Assembly (NCBI RefSeq): GCF_004571025.1
Contig: NZ_SPQT01000015.1
Span: forward strand, 62,001-126,000
Direction: 5' to 3'
Origin: Bradyrhizobium niftali
GTDB lineage: Bacteria; Pseudomonadota; Alphaproteobacteria; Rhizobiales; Xanthobacteraceae
DNA length: 64,000 nucleotides
Within the stretch, counting starts at the first letter, position 1, and the number at the start of each line of letters is the position of its first letter. Shown in pieces: positions 45,528-54,573 of this stretch. The notes below the pieces were generated by a model. That model had not been told where the DNA came from, ran no database searches, and was given only the letters and a program-made list of their open reading frames with translations. The translations under genes were made by a program, and so were the position numbers.

Positions 45528-46355
45528 CTAGCGGCGGAACGGATAGGCGAACTGGCCCGCGATCTCCTTGGGCATGGTCGCTTCGTCCTTGCCGTAATCC
45601 TGCGGCAGTTGCCCTTCCGGCATGCGGAAGGTGCCGAACAGCACGTCCCACAGAGGGAAGGTCCCGGCGAAATTGGTGTCGCCACCCTCCTCGAGCGAGG
45701 TGTGGTGCCAGCGGTGGAACACCGGCGTTGCCAGCACGTATTTGAACGGCCCGAAGGTCCAGTTCAGGTTGGCGTGCACGAAGGCCGAGTGGAAGGTCGT
45801 GAACGGGGCAAGCCAGACCATGACGTTCGGGGAGATGCCGGCCATCAGCAGCGCGACGTCGACCCCGATCGAACCGAGCATGAGATTGACGGGATGGAAG
45901 CGGGCCGCCGAAATCCAGCTTATCTCCTCCGAGGAGTGATGGATCGCGTGATACTTCCAGAACTCGCCGCCGTGGAACAACCGGTGCAGCCAGTACAGCA
46001 TGAAATCCGACAGGACCAGGAATAGAACAGCCTGGACCCAGAGCGGCAACAGCGCCAGCGGGCCGTGGCCATTGTCGTAGAAGGCGATGAGATCGTCGGC
46101 ATCGTGGATGTTGAAGAGGAGGCTCGCGCCGACGATCAAGAGCCCGATCCGCATTGTGCGGGCGAACACCGGAACGAAGAACCAGTAGCAGATGTCGGTC
46201 ACGATCTCCCGCTTGCGCCACCAGGGCGTGCCGGGATTGCAGGCCCAGAAATGCTCGAGCACGGTGAAGACGGCCGCGAGCGCGAGGGTGATGGGGACCA
46301 CCTTCGCGATGGTCTCGCCGAGCATCAGGGCGACTTGCATGGGCAGGCTCGACAT
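45528..46355 (-). CDS. Sterol desaturase/fatty acid hydroxylase family protein
   Basis: This 275-residue integral membrane di-iron oxygenase has the histidine clusters HRLFHGG, HAIHHSSEE and HRWHHT, which bind the diiron centre, and four to five transmembrane segments. Substrates of bacterial members include fatty acids, hopanoids and carotenoids; the one here is unknown. It lies between two pilus genes but has no evident functional tie to them. Confidence 0.9.
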   Translation of the reverse strand: MSSLPMQVALMLGETIAKVVPITLALAAVFTVLEHFWACNPGTPWWRKREIVTDICYWFFVPVFARTMRIGLLIVGASLLFNIHDADDLIAFYDNGHGPLALLPLWVQAVLFLVLSDFMLYWLHRLFHGGEFWKYHAIHHSSEEISWISAARFHPVNLMLGSIGVDVALLMAGISPNVMVWLAPFTTFHSAFVHANLNWTFGPFKYVLATPVFHRWHHTSLEEGGDTNFAGTFPLWDVLFGTFRMPEGQLPQDYGKDEATMPKEIAGQFAYPFRR

Positions 46356-46474
46356 CGTCGCCTCTCTTCCGAATTGCTGGTCCTCCTACGCCTACTCCGC
46401 GAAATTTAAAGGAGGATGAAGCCGGCGGCGCACTTGCGCCACATTCGGAACCGGAGCGAATTCCAGCCGGCGTC

Positions 46475-46489
46475 TTAAGGTGAAATTCA
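46475..46489 (+). promoter_or_regulatory. Candidate CtrA-type site upstream of the Flp pilin gene
   Basis: TTAA-GGTGAAA-TTCA matches the TTAA-N7-TTAA CtrA box with one mismatch, about 135 bases before the pilin ATG. It overlaps a small palindrome GTGAA-A-TTCAC. The evidence is only a short motif. Confidence 0.35.
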
Positions 46490-46623
46490 CTCTGGGTAAA
46501 AGCATCGCGCAGGGATCGGGTTTGCACGATCGAATTAACTTCACCGAAAGAGCTCGGCTTTCATGGTTATCGCGTCAAAGACAGCGCCGAACGAGGCGAT
46601 CCAACCCCAGATGGAGTTTGTTC

Positions 46624-46788
46624 ATGAAGAACCTGATTGCGCGTTTCGCCAAGGATGAATCCGGCGCCACCGCCATCGAATACGGCCTGATCGCCGCCGG
46701 CATCGCGCTGGCCATCATCACCGTCGTCAACAACCTCGGCACCACGCTGAACACCAAGTTCACCTCGATCAGCACGTCGCTGAAGTAA
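46624..46788 (+). CDS. flp: Flp family type IVb pilin
   Basis: This 54-residue prepilin has a short basic leader and the processing site SGATAIEYG (cleavage after Gly14, Glu19 at position five, followed by Tyr20), and then one hydrophobic segment (GLIAAGIALAIITVV). It is the major subunit of the Tad/Flp pilus, cut by the CpaA peptidase encoded nearby. The ATG at 46624 follows a GGAG. A terminator lies just after it, so it is expressed separately and probably strongly. Confidence 0.95.
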   Translation: MKNLIARFAKDESGATAIEYGLIAAGIALAIITVVNNLGTTLNTKFTSISTSLK

Positions 46789-46810
46789 GCGAGCGACAAG
46801 CGACGGCAAA

Positions 46811-46839
46811 CGCCCCGGATCTCCGGGGCCTTTGTTTTT
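46811..46839 (+). terminator. Intrinsic terminator after the pilin gene
   Basis: The GCCCCGGA/TCCGGGGC stem is followed by TTTGTTTTT, starting about 23 bases after the pilin stop codon. Confidence 0.88.
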
Positions 46840-46858
46840 CCGAGTACGGCGAGTTCCA

Positions 46859-47005
46859 GTGGCGTTGCGCAAGTACAGAACCGATGCCGCGGTTGCGGCG
46901 GGCGAGGCGGAGGCGGCGCAGACCGGCTCGCCGACCTACTGGGTCTGCCTTGCACTGCTGCTTGCGACGCTCGCACTCGCCGCACGCATTGCCAGCCTCT
47001 GGTGA
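46859..47005 (+). CDS. Possible small single-pass membrane protein
   Basis: A GTG-started frame of 48 codons encodes an Ala/Glu-rich N-terminus and one C-terminal hydrophobic segment (YWVCLALLLATLALAARIA). It sits between the pilin and cpaA genes on the same strand. GGCGAG upstream is a modest ribosome site. No family is recognised and the length is small, so the frame may be chance. Confidence 0.35.
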   Translation: MALRKYRTDAAVAAGEAEAAQTGSPTYWVCLALLLATLALAARIASLW

Positions 47006-47124
47006 GCCCGCCTCTCGCGGGCCCGCCTGTCAAAGCCGCCGCCGTTGTCGGTTTGTTTAGCACTGCCGGCTAGCATCGGGCGACGCCAGATCTCGCGACG
47101 AACCCCGGCCTCAAGACGCAGCCC

Positions 47125-47649
47125 ATGACCCTCGACCTTGCGCGCCTTCTGCTCTTCCCGGCCTTGATGGCGTTCGCCGCCGCGAGCGATCTCTTCACGA
47201 TGACCATCTCGAACCGCGTCTCGCTGGCGCTGGTCGCGGGCTTCTTCGCGCTCGCACTCGCCGGTGGCATGGCACCTTACGAGGTGCTCGGTCATGTCGG
47301 CGCCGGCGCGCTTGTCCTGGTCGGCGCCTTCACTTGTTTTGCGATGGGCTGGGTCGGCGGTGGCGACGCCAAGGTCGCGGCCTCCGTCGCGCTCTGGTTC
47401 GGCTTCGCACAGCTGATGAACTTCCTGCTCTACGCCTCGCTGTTCGGCGGCGCGCTGACGCTGCTCCTGCTCCAGTTCCGGCAATGGCCGCTGCCCTACG
47501 GCCTCGCGGGCCAGGCCTGGCTCGCACGACTGCACGCCAAGGAGAGCGGCATTCCCTACGGCATCGCGCTCGCACTGAGCGCGCTGATGGTCTACCCGGA
47601 GACCGAATGGGTGAAGGCGATCGACCTCGCTCATCTCGCACTGCGCTGA
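47125..47649 (+). CDS. cpaA: Prepilin peptidase CpaA (TadV)
   Basis: This 174-residue membrane aspartic protease of the type IV prepilin peptidase family has the two catalytic aspartates, Asp22 (ASDLFTMTISNRV) and Asp81 (GGGDAK), and about six transmembrane segments. It processes the Flp prepilin. No methyltransferase domain is present, as usual for CpaA/TadV. It begins the main pilus gene run, although a gap of about 130 bases precedes cpaB. Confidence 0.94.
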   Translation: MTLDLARLLLFPALMAFAAASDLFTMTISNRVSLALVAGFFALALAGGMAPYEVLGHVGAGALVLVGAFTCFAMGWVGGGDAKVAASVALWFGFAQLMNFLLYASLFGGALTLLLLQFRQWPLPYGLAGQAWLARLHAKESGIPYGIALALSALMVYPETEWVKAIDLAHLALR

Positions 47650-47694
47650 ACGTTCCGGGTAAACCCGGCGTTAAGCCGATTTAGATACGCCTCA

Positions 47695-47702
47695 TTAACC
47701 AT
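47695..47702 (+). promoter_or_regulatory. Candidate CtrA half-site upstream of cpaB
   Basis: The sequence TTAACCAT is a CtrA half-site 76 bases before the cpaB start, preceded by TTAA at 47671. Weak evidence alone. Confidence 0.3.
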
Positions 47703-47777
47703 GCTTTGACGAATAGCTGGTCAACTGCCGATTACGGCGGCGGCTGCGTCGCGGCGTTAGTTTGGAAAGTGAAGCGT

Positions 47778-48578
47778 ATGAATAGGGCACGCATTGTCGT
47801 CCTGACGGTCGCCATCTGCGCCGGCGGTGTCGCCGCGTACCTGGCGAGCGGCTCGGACAATTCTGCGCCGCCTCCGGCGGCTCCGGTCGCGCAGCTTCCA
47901 ACTGTCGACGTGCTGGTGGCCAAGAACGACATCGGCCTCGGCCAGACCGTAAAACCGGAAGACGTGCAATGGCAGACCTGGCCGGCAGCGACCGCCAGCA
48001 CCACCTTCATCCGCCGCAACGAGCGCCCCGAGGGCGTGACCCAGGTGACCGGTTCGATCGCGCGCGCCCCCTTCATCCAGGGTGAGCCGATCCGCGACCA
48101 GAAACTGGTCAAGGCCGAAGGCTCCGGCTTCATGGCGGCAATCCTGCCCACCGGCATGCGCGCGATCTCGACCGAGATATCGCCCGAGACCGGCGCAGGC
48201 GGCTTCATCCTGCCCAACGACCGCGTCGACGTGCTTCTGACGCGCCGCCTCAAGAACCCGGACCCGAACAGCGGCGCCCCTGATATCGTCACGTCCGAGA
48301 TCATCCTGGCCAACATCCGCGTCCTGGCCATCGACCAGGCACCGAAGGAGAAGGACGGCCAGAATACGGTGGTCGGCAAGACCGTCACCCTCGAGCTCAA
48401 TCCCGCGCAGACGGCGACGCTTTCTGCCGCCCGCCAGAGCGGCACTCTGTCGCTGGCGCTGCGCAGCATCGTCGACGTCAAGATGAGCGAGATCACGCTC
48501 GATGATTCCGCACAGAAGCGCGATGGCGTTTCGATCATTCGCTACGGTATCCCAAGCTCGACGGCGAAGGCACGATGA
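47778..48578 (+). CDS. cpaB: Flp pilus assembly protein CpaB
   Basis: This 266-residue periplasmic protein with an N-terminal membrane anchor (RIVVLTVAICAGGVAAYLA) has a SAF domain (about 45-115: VLVAKNDIGLGQTVKPEDVQW) and the RcpC/CpaB core. It links secretin CpaC to the inner-membrane platform. The ATG at 47778 follows GGAAAGTGAAG. Its stop overlaps the cpaC start (ATGA). Confidence 0.94.
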   Translation: MNRARIVVLTVAICAGGVAAYLASGSDNSAPPPAAPVAQLPTVDVLVAKNDIGLGQTVKPEDVQWQTWPAATASTTFIRRNERPEGVTQVTGSIARAPFIQGEPIRDQKLVKAEGSGFMAAILPTGMRAISTEISPETGAGGFILPNDRVDVLLTRRLKNPDPNSGAPDIVTSEIILANIRVLAIDQAPKEKDGQNTVVGKTVTLELNPAQTATLSAARQSGTLSLALRSIVDVKMSEITLDDSAQKRDGVSIIRYGIPSSTAKAR

Positions 48579-50065
48579 GGGCAGTCGATATGAAATGCAG
48601 GGCAGATTTGGCGACGATGCGAACCTCAATGGTCCGCGCCCTGTCGTTTTCGGCCGCTCTCGCGCTGGTGCTCAATCCGGCGCTGAGCCCCGTGGTCGCC
48701 GCCGACTACCGCCCCGTGGCGCCGGTCGCGGCCGACGGCCAGATGAACGCGCGCTTCCTCTCCCTCGGCGTCGGCAAGTCCATCGTGATCGACCTCCCGC
48801 GCGACATCAAGGATGTGCTGGTCGCCGATCCCAAGATCGCCAATGCGGTGGTCCGCTCGTCGCAGCGCGCCTACATCATCGGCGCCACGGTCGGCCAGAC
48901 CAACATCGTGTTCTTCGATTCCGCCGGCCAGCAGATCGCGGCCTATGACATCGCGGTCAAGCGCGACCTCAACGGCGTGCGGGCGGCGCTGAAGCAAATC
49001 CTGCCCAATTCCGACATCCAGATCGACGGCCTCGGCGAAGGCGTCGTGCTGACCGGCACGGCCGCGAACCCGATGGAAGCGCAGCAGGCCAACGATCTCG
49101 CCGCGCGCCTCGCCGGCGGCGCCGACAAGGTGGTGAACTCGATCGTGGTCCGCGGCCGCGACCAGGTCATGCTCAAGGTGACGGTCGCCGAAGTCGCGCG
49201 CAACATCGTCAAGCAGCTCGGCATCGACCTCACCGCCAACCTGAACTACGGCACGTCCGTGGTGAGCTTCACCAACTCCAACCCGTTCACCGCTCTTGGC
49301 AAGAATCTGGTAGACGGCAACAGCCTGACCACGAAGTTCGGCGCGACGCCGTCGGTGCAGGCCACCCTGCGCGCGATGGAGACCGCCGGCGTGATCCGGA
49401 CGCTGGCCGAGCCGAACCTGACCGCGATCTCCGGCGAGTCGGCGACCTTCATCGCCGGCGGCGAATTCCCGGTACCGGCGGGCTACGCGTGCGATCCCAC
49501 GACGCATGTCTGTACCACCCAGATCAGCTTCAAGAAGTTCGGCATCTCGCTCAACTTCACGCCCGTGGTGCTGACCGAGGGCAAGATCAGCCTGCGGGTG
49601 ATGACCGAGGTTTCGGAACTGTCGAACGAGAATGCGATCACGCTGTCGCAGGCCGTGACCTTGTCGACGGTGAACTCGCTCACCGTGCCTTCGATCAAGA
49701 CCCGCCGGGCGGAGACGTCGCTGGAGATTCCCTCCGGCGGTGCGATGGCGATGGCCGGCCTGATCCAGCAGCAGACCAAGCAGGCGGTCAGCGGGCTGCC
49801 GGGCATGATGCAGCTGCCGATCCTCGGCGCGCTGTTCCGCAGCCGCGACTTCGTCAACAACGCAACTGAGCTGGTCGTGATCGTGACGCCTTATATCGTT
49901 CGCGCAGTGGCGCAGAAGGACCTGTCGCGGCCGGATGACGGCTTCTCCGCGCCTGCCGATCCGCAGGTCGAGCTGCTCGGCAACATCAACCGCATCTACG
50001 GCGTGCCTGGCCGGACCGAACCGGCCCGGAACTACCGCGGCACCTACGGCTTCATCACCGACTAA
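48575..50065 (+). CDS. cpaC: Pilus secretin CpaC (RcpA)
   Basis: The 496-residue outer-membrane secretin has a signal region (about 18-43), an N-terminal pilus-assembly domain (FLSLGVGKSIVIDLPRDIKD), a BON-like domain (about 125-190) and the secretin domain from about 230 with the C-terminal VPSIKTRRAETSLEIPSGG and FVNNATELVVIVTPY motifs. It forms the gated channel for the Flp pilus. Internal ATGs near the start (codons 6 and 15) are alternative starts. Confidence 0.95.
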   Translation: MRAVDMKCRADLATMRTSMVRALSFSAALALVLNPALSPVVAADYRPVAPVAADGQMNARFLSLGVGKSIVIDLPRDIKDVLVADPKIANAVVRSSQRAYIIGATVGQTNIVFFDSAGQQIAAYDIAVKRDLNGVRAALKQILPNSDIQIDGLGEGVVLTGTAANPMEAQQANDLAARLAGGADKVVNSIVVRGRDQVMLKVTVAEVARNIVKQLGIDLTANLNYGTSVVSFTNSNPFTALGKNLVDGNSLTTKFGATPSVQATLRAMETAGVIRTLAEPNLTAISGESATFIAGGEFPVPAGYACDPTTHVCTTQISFKKFGISLNFTPVVLTEGKISLRVMTEVSELSNENAITLSQAVTLSTVNSLTVPSIKTRRAETSLEIPSGGAMAMAGLIQQQTKQAVSGLPGMMQLPILGALFRSRDFVNNATELVVIVTPYIVRAVAQKDLSRPDDGFSAPADPQVELLGNINRIYGVPGRTEPARNYRGTYGFITD

Positions 50066-50085
50066 AGCGGAACGGGGACTTCGTT

Positions 50086-50820
50086 ATGACCACAAGACCA
50101 CCCCAGATTCGCAGAGGCGCCATCGGCGTCGGTGGCGCGCTCGTCGGCATTGCGCTTGCGCTCGGCGGCTGCCAGCACGACGAAGCGGTCACCGCCTCCA
50201 TTCCCGACAGCTACAAGCAGCGTCATCCGATCGCGATCGAGGAGCAGAACCGCTCGATCGTCGTCTTCGTCGGCCACGCTCGCGGCGGGTTGACCGCGGC
50301 CCAGCGCGCCGACGTGATGGGTCTGGCATCGGCCTGGCTGCATGAAGGCACCGGCGCCATCCATATCGACGTGCCGTCCGGGACGCCCAACGCGCGTCCG
50401 GTCGCGGAGTCGATGCGTGAGATCCAGGCGATGCTGGCGGCGGCGGGCGTTCCGCCACGCGGTATCATCGCCCGCCCCTACCAGCCGGAAGACAAGCGCT
50501 TCCTGCCGCCGATCCGGTTGACCTATTCCAAGATCGCCGCGGTCGCGGGCCCCTGCGGGCTGTGGCCGGAGGACATCGGCCCCTCGATCAAGAACAGGAG
50601 CTGGTTCGAGAACAAGGAATACTACAATTACGGTTGCGCCTATCAGCGCAACCTCGCAGCCATGGTCGACAATCCGTCGGACCTCGAGCAGCCCCGGCCG
50701 GAGACTCCCTCCTATACGATACGGCGCACCGCTGCGTTCGAGAAGTATCGCAAGGGTGTACCGACGGCGGTCGCCTATCCTGAGGCCGACAAGGCCAAAC
50801 TCAGCGACACCGGCAGATGA
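50086..50820 (+). CDS. cpaD: Pilus biogenesis lipoprotein CpaD
   Basis: This 244-residue protein has a lipoprotein signal (GGALVGIALALGGC, Cys29) and the CpaD core (YKQRHPIAIEEQ then IVVFVGHARGGLT, and GCAYQRNLAAMVDNPSDLEQPR near the C-terminus). It helps place the CpaC secretin in the outer membrane. Its stop codon overlaps the cpaE start (ATGA). Confidence 0.93.
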   Translation: MTTRPPQIRRGAIGVGGALVGIALALGGCQHDEAVTASIPDSYKQRHPIAIEEQNRSIVVFVGHARGGLTAAQRADVMGLASAWLHEGTGAIHIDVPSGTPNARPVAESMREIQAMLAAAGVPPRGIIARPYQPEDKRFLPPIRLTYSKIAAVAGPCGLWPEDIGPSIKNRSWFENKEYYNYGCAYQRNLAAMVDNPSDLEQPRPETPSYTIRRTAAFEKYRKGVPTAVAYPEADKAKLSDTGR

Positions 50821-52085
50821 TCAGCTACGCCAGGCAAACACACGAAGAGCAGCCGGAAGCAGCTTCGCCACCGGTCGAGGAGCATATTGCGCCTGCGCCG
50901 CGCGTCTCGGTCCAGGCCTTCTGCGAGACCGTGGAAACTGCTGCCGCGGTACAATCGGCCGGCGAGGATCGACGTCTCGGCAAGGCCCACCTGAAGATCC
51001 AGATGGGCGGCATGGCGGCTGCGGTCGAAGCCTACCGCTCGGCGCCCACGCCGAACGTGATCGTGCTCGAGAGCGACGGGCGCAACGACCTCCTGGGCGG
51101 GCTCGACCAGCTCGCCACCGTCTGCGACGCCGGCACCCGTGTGGTCGTGATCGGCCGCATCAACGACGTCACGCTGTATCGCGAGCTGGTGCGCCGCGGC
51201 GTCAGCGACTACGTGCTCGCGCCGGTTGGCGCGATCGACGTCGTGCGCTCGATCTGCAACCTGTTCTCCGCGCCGGAAGCCAAGGCGGTCGGCCGCATCA
51301 TCGCCGTGGTCGGCGCCAAGGGCGGCGTCGGCGCGTCCACGATCTCCCATAACGTCGCCTGGGCGATCGCGCGCGACCTTGCGATGGACGCGGTCGTCGC
51401 CGATCTCGACCTCGCCTTCGGCACCGCCGGGCTCGACTACAACCAGGACCCACCGCAGGGCATTGCGGACGCCGTGTTCTCGCCCGATCGCGTCGATACC
51501 GCCTTCATCGACCGCCTGCTGTCGAAATGCACCGACCACCTAAGCCTGCTGGCGGCGCCGGCGACGCTCGACCGGGTCTATGATTTCGGCACCGATGCCT
51601 TCGATGCCGTATTCGACACGCTGCGCTCCACCATGCCTTGCATCGTGCTCGACATCCCGCACCAATGGTCGGGCTGGACCAAGCGCGCTCTGATCGGGGC
51701 CGACGACATCCTGATCGTGGCGGCGCCCGATCTCGCCAATCTGCGCAATGCCAAGAACCTGTTCGACCTGTTGAAGGCAGCGCGCCCCAACGACCGGCCG
51801 CCGCTCTACTGCCTGAACCAGGTCGGAGTGCCGAAACGTCCCGAAATCGCCGCTGCGGAGTTCGCCAAGGCGATCGAGAGCCAGCCGGTCGTCTCGATCC
51901 CGTTCGAGCCGCAGATCTTCGGCTCGGCAGCCAACAACGGCCAGATGATCGCGGAGATCTCCGCCAACCACAAGTCGATCGAGATGTTCCTCCAGATCGC
52001 CCAGCGCCTGACCGGCCGCAGCGAAACGAAGAAACAAAAGTCGTCCCTGCTTTCACCCCTGATTGAGAAGTTGCGGGGAAAATAA
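50817..52085 (+). CDS. cpaE: Pilus localisation ATPase CpaE (TadZ)
   Basis: The 422-residue protein has an atypical receiver-like domain (about 60-150) followed by a MinD/ParA-type ATPase with the deviant Walker A GAKGGVGASTIS, where the usual Lys-Thr/Ser pattern is altered to Ala-Ser-Thr, as in other CpaE/TadZ proteins. It directs the secretion machine to the cell pole. The start overlaps cpaD. Confidence 0.93.
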   Translation: MISYARQTHEEQPEAASPPVEEHIAPAPRVSVQAFCETVETAAAVQSAGEDRRLGKAHLKIQMGGMAAAVEAYRSAPTPNVIVLESDGRNDLLGGLDQLATVCDAGTRVVVIGRINDVTLYRELVRRGVSDYVLAPVGAIDVVRSICNLFSAPEAKAVGRIIAVVGAKGGVGASTISHNVAWAIARDLAMDAVVADLDLAFGTAGLDYNQDPPQGIADAVFSPDRVDTAFIDRLLSKCTDHLSLLAAPATLDRVYDFGTDAFDAVFDTLRSTMPCIVLDIPHQWSGWTKRALIGADDILIVAAPDLANLRNAKNLFDLLKAARPNDRPPLYCLNQVGVPKRPEIAAAEFAKAIESQPVVSIPFEPQIFGSAANNGQMIAEISANHKSIEMFLQIAQRLTGRSETKKQKSSLLSPLIEKLRGK

Positions 52086-52106
52086 GCCGCCGCATGGAGT
52101 CGTTAA

Positions 52107-53570
52107 GTGTTTGGTAAGCGTAGCGGAACAGACACCGACCTTCGGGCCCCAAAGCCCGGCGCCGTGTCGCCAGAGCCTGCCCCGGCTCCGGCGCCGACGG
52201 TGTCGCGCGCGCCGCCCCCGCCGGTCGTCGCCTCGCCGCCGCTTGCCCCGGCGAGGCCTGCGCCGGCGATGGAAACCCGCCGTTCGGACAATTACTACGA
52301 GGTCAAGGCGACCATCTTCGGCGCGCTGATCGAGGCCATCGACCTCGCCCAGCTCGCCAAGCTCGACTCGGAGTCGGCCCGCGAGGAAATCCGCGACATC
52401 GTCAACGAGATCATCGCGATCAAGAACATCGTGATGTCGATCGCCGAGCAGGAAGAGCTGCTCGACGACATCTGCAACGACGTTCTGGGCTACGGTCCGC
52501 TCGAGCCGCTGCTGTCGCGCGACGACATCGCGGACATCATGGTCAACGGCGCCAACACCGTCTACATCGAAGTCGCTGGCAAGATCCAGCGCACGGGCAT
52601 CCGCTTCCGTGACAACCAGCAGCTCCTCAACATCTGTCAGCGCATCGTCAGCCAGGTCGGCCGGCGTGTCGACGAATCCTCGCCGATCTGCGACGCGCGT
52701 CTAGCCGACGGCTCCCGCGTCAACGCCATCGTGCCGCCGCTGTCGATCGACGGGCCCACACTCACCATCCGCAAATTCAAGAAGGACAAGCTGACGCTGG
52801 ATCAGCTCGTCAAGTTCGGCGCAATCTCGCCGGAGGGTGCGGAAATCCTCCAGATCATCGGCCGCGTCCGCTGCAACGTGCTGATCTCCGGCGGCACCGG
52901 CTCGGGCAAGACCACTCTGCTCAACTGTCTGACCAATTATATCGAGCACGACGAGCGCGTCATCACATGCGAGGACGCGGCCGAGCTCCAGCTCCAGCAG
53001 CCCCATGTGGTGCGGCTGGAAACCCGCCCGCCCAACATCGAAGGCGAAGGCCAGGTCACCATGCGCGAGCTGGTGCGCAATTGCCTGCGTATGCGCCCCG
53101 AACGCATCATCGTCGGCGAAGTCCGCGGCCCCGAGGCGTTCGACCTGCTTCAGGCCATGAACACCGGCCACGACGGCTCGATGGGCACGTTGCACGCCAA
53201 CAACCCGCGCGAGGCGCTGTCGCGCTGCGAATCCATGATCACGATGGGCGGCTTCTCGCTGCCGTCGCGGACCATCCGCGAGATGATCTGCGCCTCGATC
53301 GACGTCATCGTCCAGGCCGCGCGCCTGCGCGACGGTTCGCGCCGCATCACCCACATCACCGAGGTGATGGGCATGGAAGGCGACACCATCATCACCCAGG
53401 ACATCTTCCTCTACGACATGGTCGGCGAGGACGCCAACGGCAAGATCATCGGGCGGCATCGCTCGACCGGCATCGGCCGTCCGAAGTTCTGGGAACGCGC
53501 TCGCTATTACGGCGAGGAGAAGCGCCTTGGCGCCGCGCTCGACGCGGCCGAAGTGGCGCAGCAGACGTGA
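52107..53570 (+). CDS. cpaF: Secretion ATPase CpaF (TadA)
   Basis: The 487-residue hexameric ATPase has a Pro/Ala-rich N-terminal linker (about 10-60), an N-domain (DDICNDVLGYGPLEPLLSR), Walker A GGTGSGKTT near residues 262-270, and Walker B MRPERIIVGEVRG. It powers Flp pilus assembly and retraction. The GTG at 52107 is the likely start, with GGAG seven bases upstream. Confidence 0.95.
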   Translation: MFGKRSGTDTDLRAPKPGAVSPEPAPAPAPTVSRAPPPPVVASPPLAPARPAPAMETRRSDNYYEVKATIFGALIEAIDLAQLAKLDSESAREEIRDIVNEIIAIKNIVMSIAEQEELLDDICNDVLGYGPLEPLLSRDDIADIMVNGANTVYIEVAGKIQRTGIRFRDNQQLLNICQRIVSQVGRRVDESSPICDARLADGSRVNAIVPPLSIDGPTLTIRKFKKDKLTLDQLVKFGAISPEGAEILQIIGRVRCNVLISGGTGSGKTTLLNCLTNYIEHDERVITCEDAAELQLQQPHVVRLETRPPNIEGEGQVTMRELVRNCLRMRPERIIVGEVRGPEAFDLLQAMNTGHDGSMGTLHANNPREALSRCESMITMGGFSLPSRTIREMICASIDVIVQAARLRDGSRRITHITEVMGMEGDTIITQDIFLYDMVGEDANGKIIGRHRSTGIGRPKFWERARYYGEEKRLGAALDAAEVAQQT

Positions 53571-53586
53571 GCAGGTCAGCGCCGCC

Positions 53587-54564
53587 ATGAACATGCAGGT
53601 CCTCGCCCTCGCCTTCCTCGCCACCGCCGCTGTCGGCGGCATCGCCTGGGTGTTCCTCTATCCGTTGCTGTCCGGGGAGCGGAAGGCGGAAAGCCGCCGC
53701 GCCTCGATCGCGCGCGCCGACGCGCCCATGGCCAAGCAGACCGAGAAGAGCCAGCGCTCGCGCCGTGAACAGGTCGAGACTTCGCTGAAGGATCTCGAGG
53801 CCCGACGTCAGCAGGAGAAGAGCGTTCCGCTCAGCGTCCGTCTGTCGCAGGCGGGGCTGGACTGGACGCCGCAGAAATTCTGGATCGCGTCCGCCGTCGT
53901 GGCGGGCGTGCTGTTCGCGGTTGCCATGTTCGTCGGTGGCGGCCTGCTCGGCGCCGCCGGCCTCGCCTTCGCCGGCGGCTTCGGACTGCCGCGCTGGGCA
54001 CTCAGCTTCCTGAAGAAGCGCCGCGAAAACAAATTCCTGGCGGCGCTGCCCGACGCCGTCGACGTGATCGTCCGCGGCATCAAGGCGGGCCTGCCGCTGT
54101 TCGAATCGATCAAGGTGGTCGCCGCCGATTCGCCCGAGCCGCTGCGCAGCGAATTCCTGGCCATCATCGAGACACAGGCGATCGGCATGCCGCTCGGCGA
54201 AGCCTGCTCGCGCCTCTACGATCGCATGCCGCTGCCGGAAGCGAATTTCTTCGGCATCGTGATCTCGATCCAGCAGAAGTCGGGCGGCAACCTCTCCGAA
54301 GCGCTGGGCAACCTCTCCAAGGTGCTGCGCGACCGCAAGAAGATGAGGGAAAAGATCCAGGCGATGTCGATGGAGGCCAAGGCCTCGGCCGGCATCATCG
54401 GCTCGCTGCCGCCGATCGTGATGTTCCTCGTCTATCTCACGACACCGCACTACATCTCCCTGTTGTGGACCCATCCTACCGGCCAGCTCATGCTGGTCGC
54501 CTGCGTCGTCTGGATGTCGATCGGCATCATGGTGATGAAGAAGATGATCAACTTCGATTTCTGA
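53587..54564 (+). CDS. tadB: Inner-membrane platform protein TadB
   Basis: This 325-residue T2SSF-domain membrane protein has an N-terminal helix, a charged linker (about 45-100), two central helices, the GspF/TadB core (ALPDAVDVIVRGIKAGLPLFESI) and two C-terminal helices. With TadC it forms the pilus platform driven by CpaF. It starts 16 bases after cpaF. Confidence 0.93.
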   Translation: MNMQVLALAFLATAAVGGIAWVFLYPLLSGERKAESRRASIARADAPMAKQTEKSQRSRREQVETSLKDLEARRQQEKSVPLSVRLSQAGLDWTPQKFWIASAVVAGVLFAVAMFVGGGLLGAAGLAFAGGFGLPRWALSFLKKRRENKFLAALPDAVDVIVRGIKAGLPLFESIKVVAADSPEPLRSEFLAIIETQAIGMPLGEACSRLYDRMPLPEANFFGIVISIQQKSGGNLSEALGNLSKVLRDRKKMREKIQAMSMEAKASAGIIGSLPPIVMFLVYLTTPHYISLLWTHPTGQLMLVACVVWMSIGIMVMKKMINFDF

Positions 54565-54573
54565 CGGTGGCGT

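Noticed and set aside
46447..46475. GGAAC word upstream of the pilin gene as a stress promoter
   Set aside because: The nearest CGT-containing word is at the wrong spacing (19 bases) and reads CGTC, so it does not fit the consensus.
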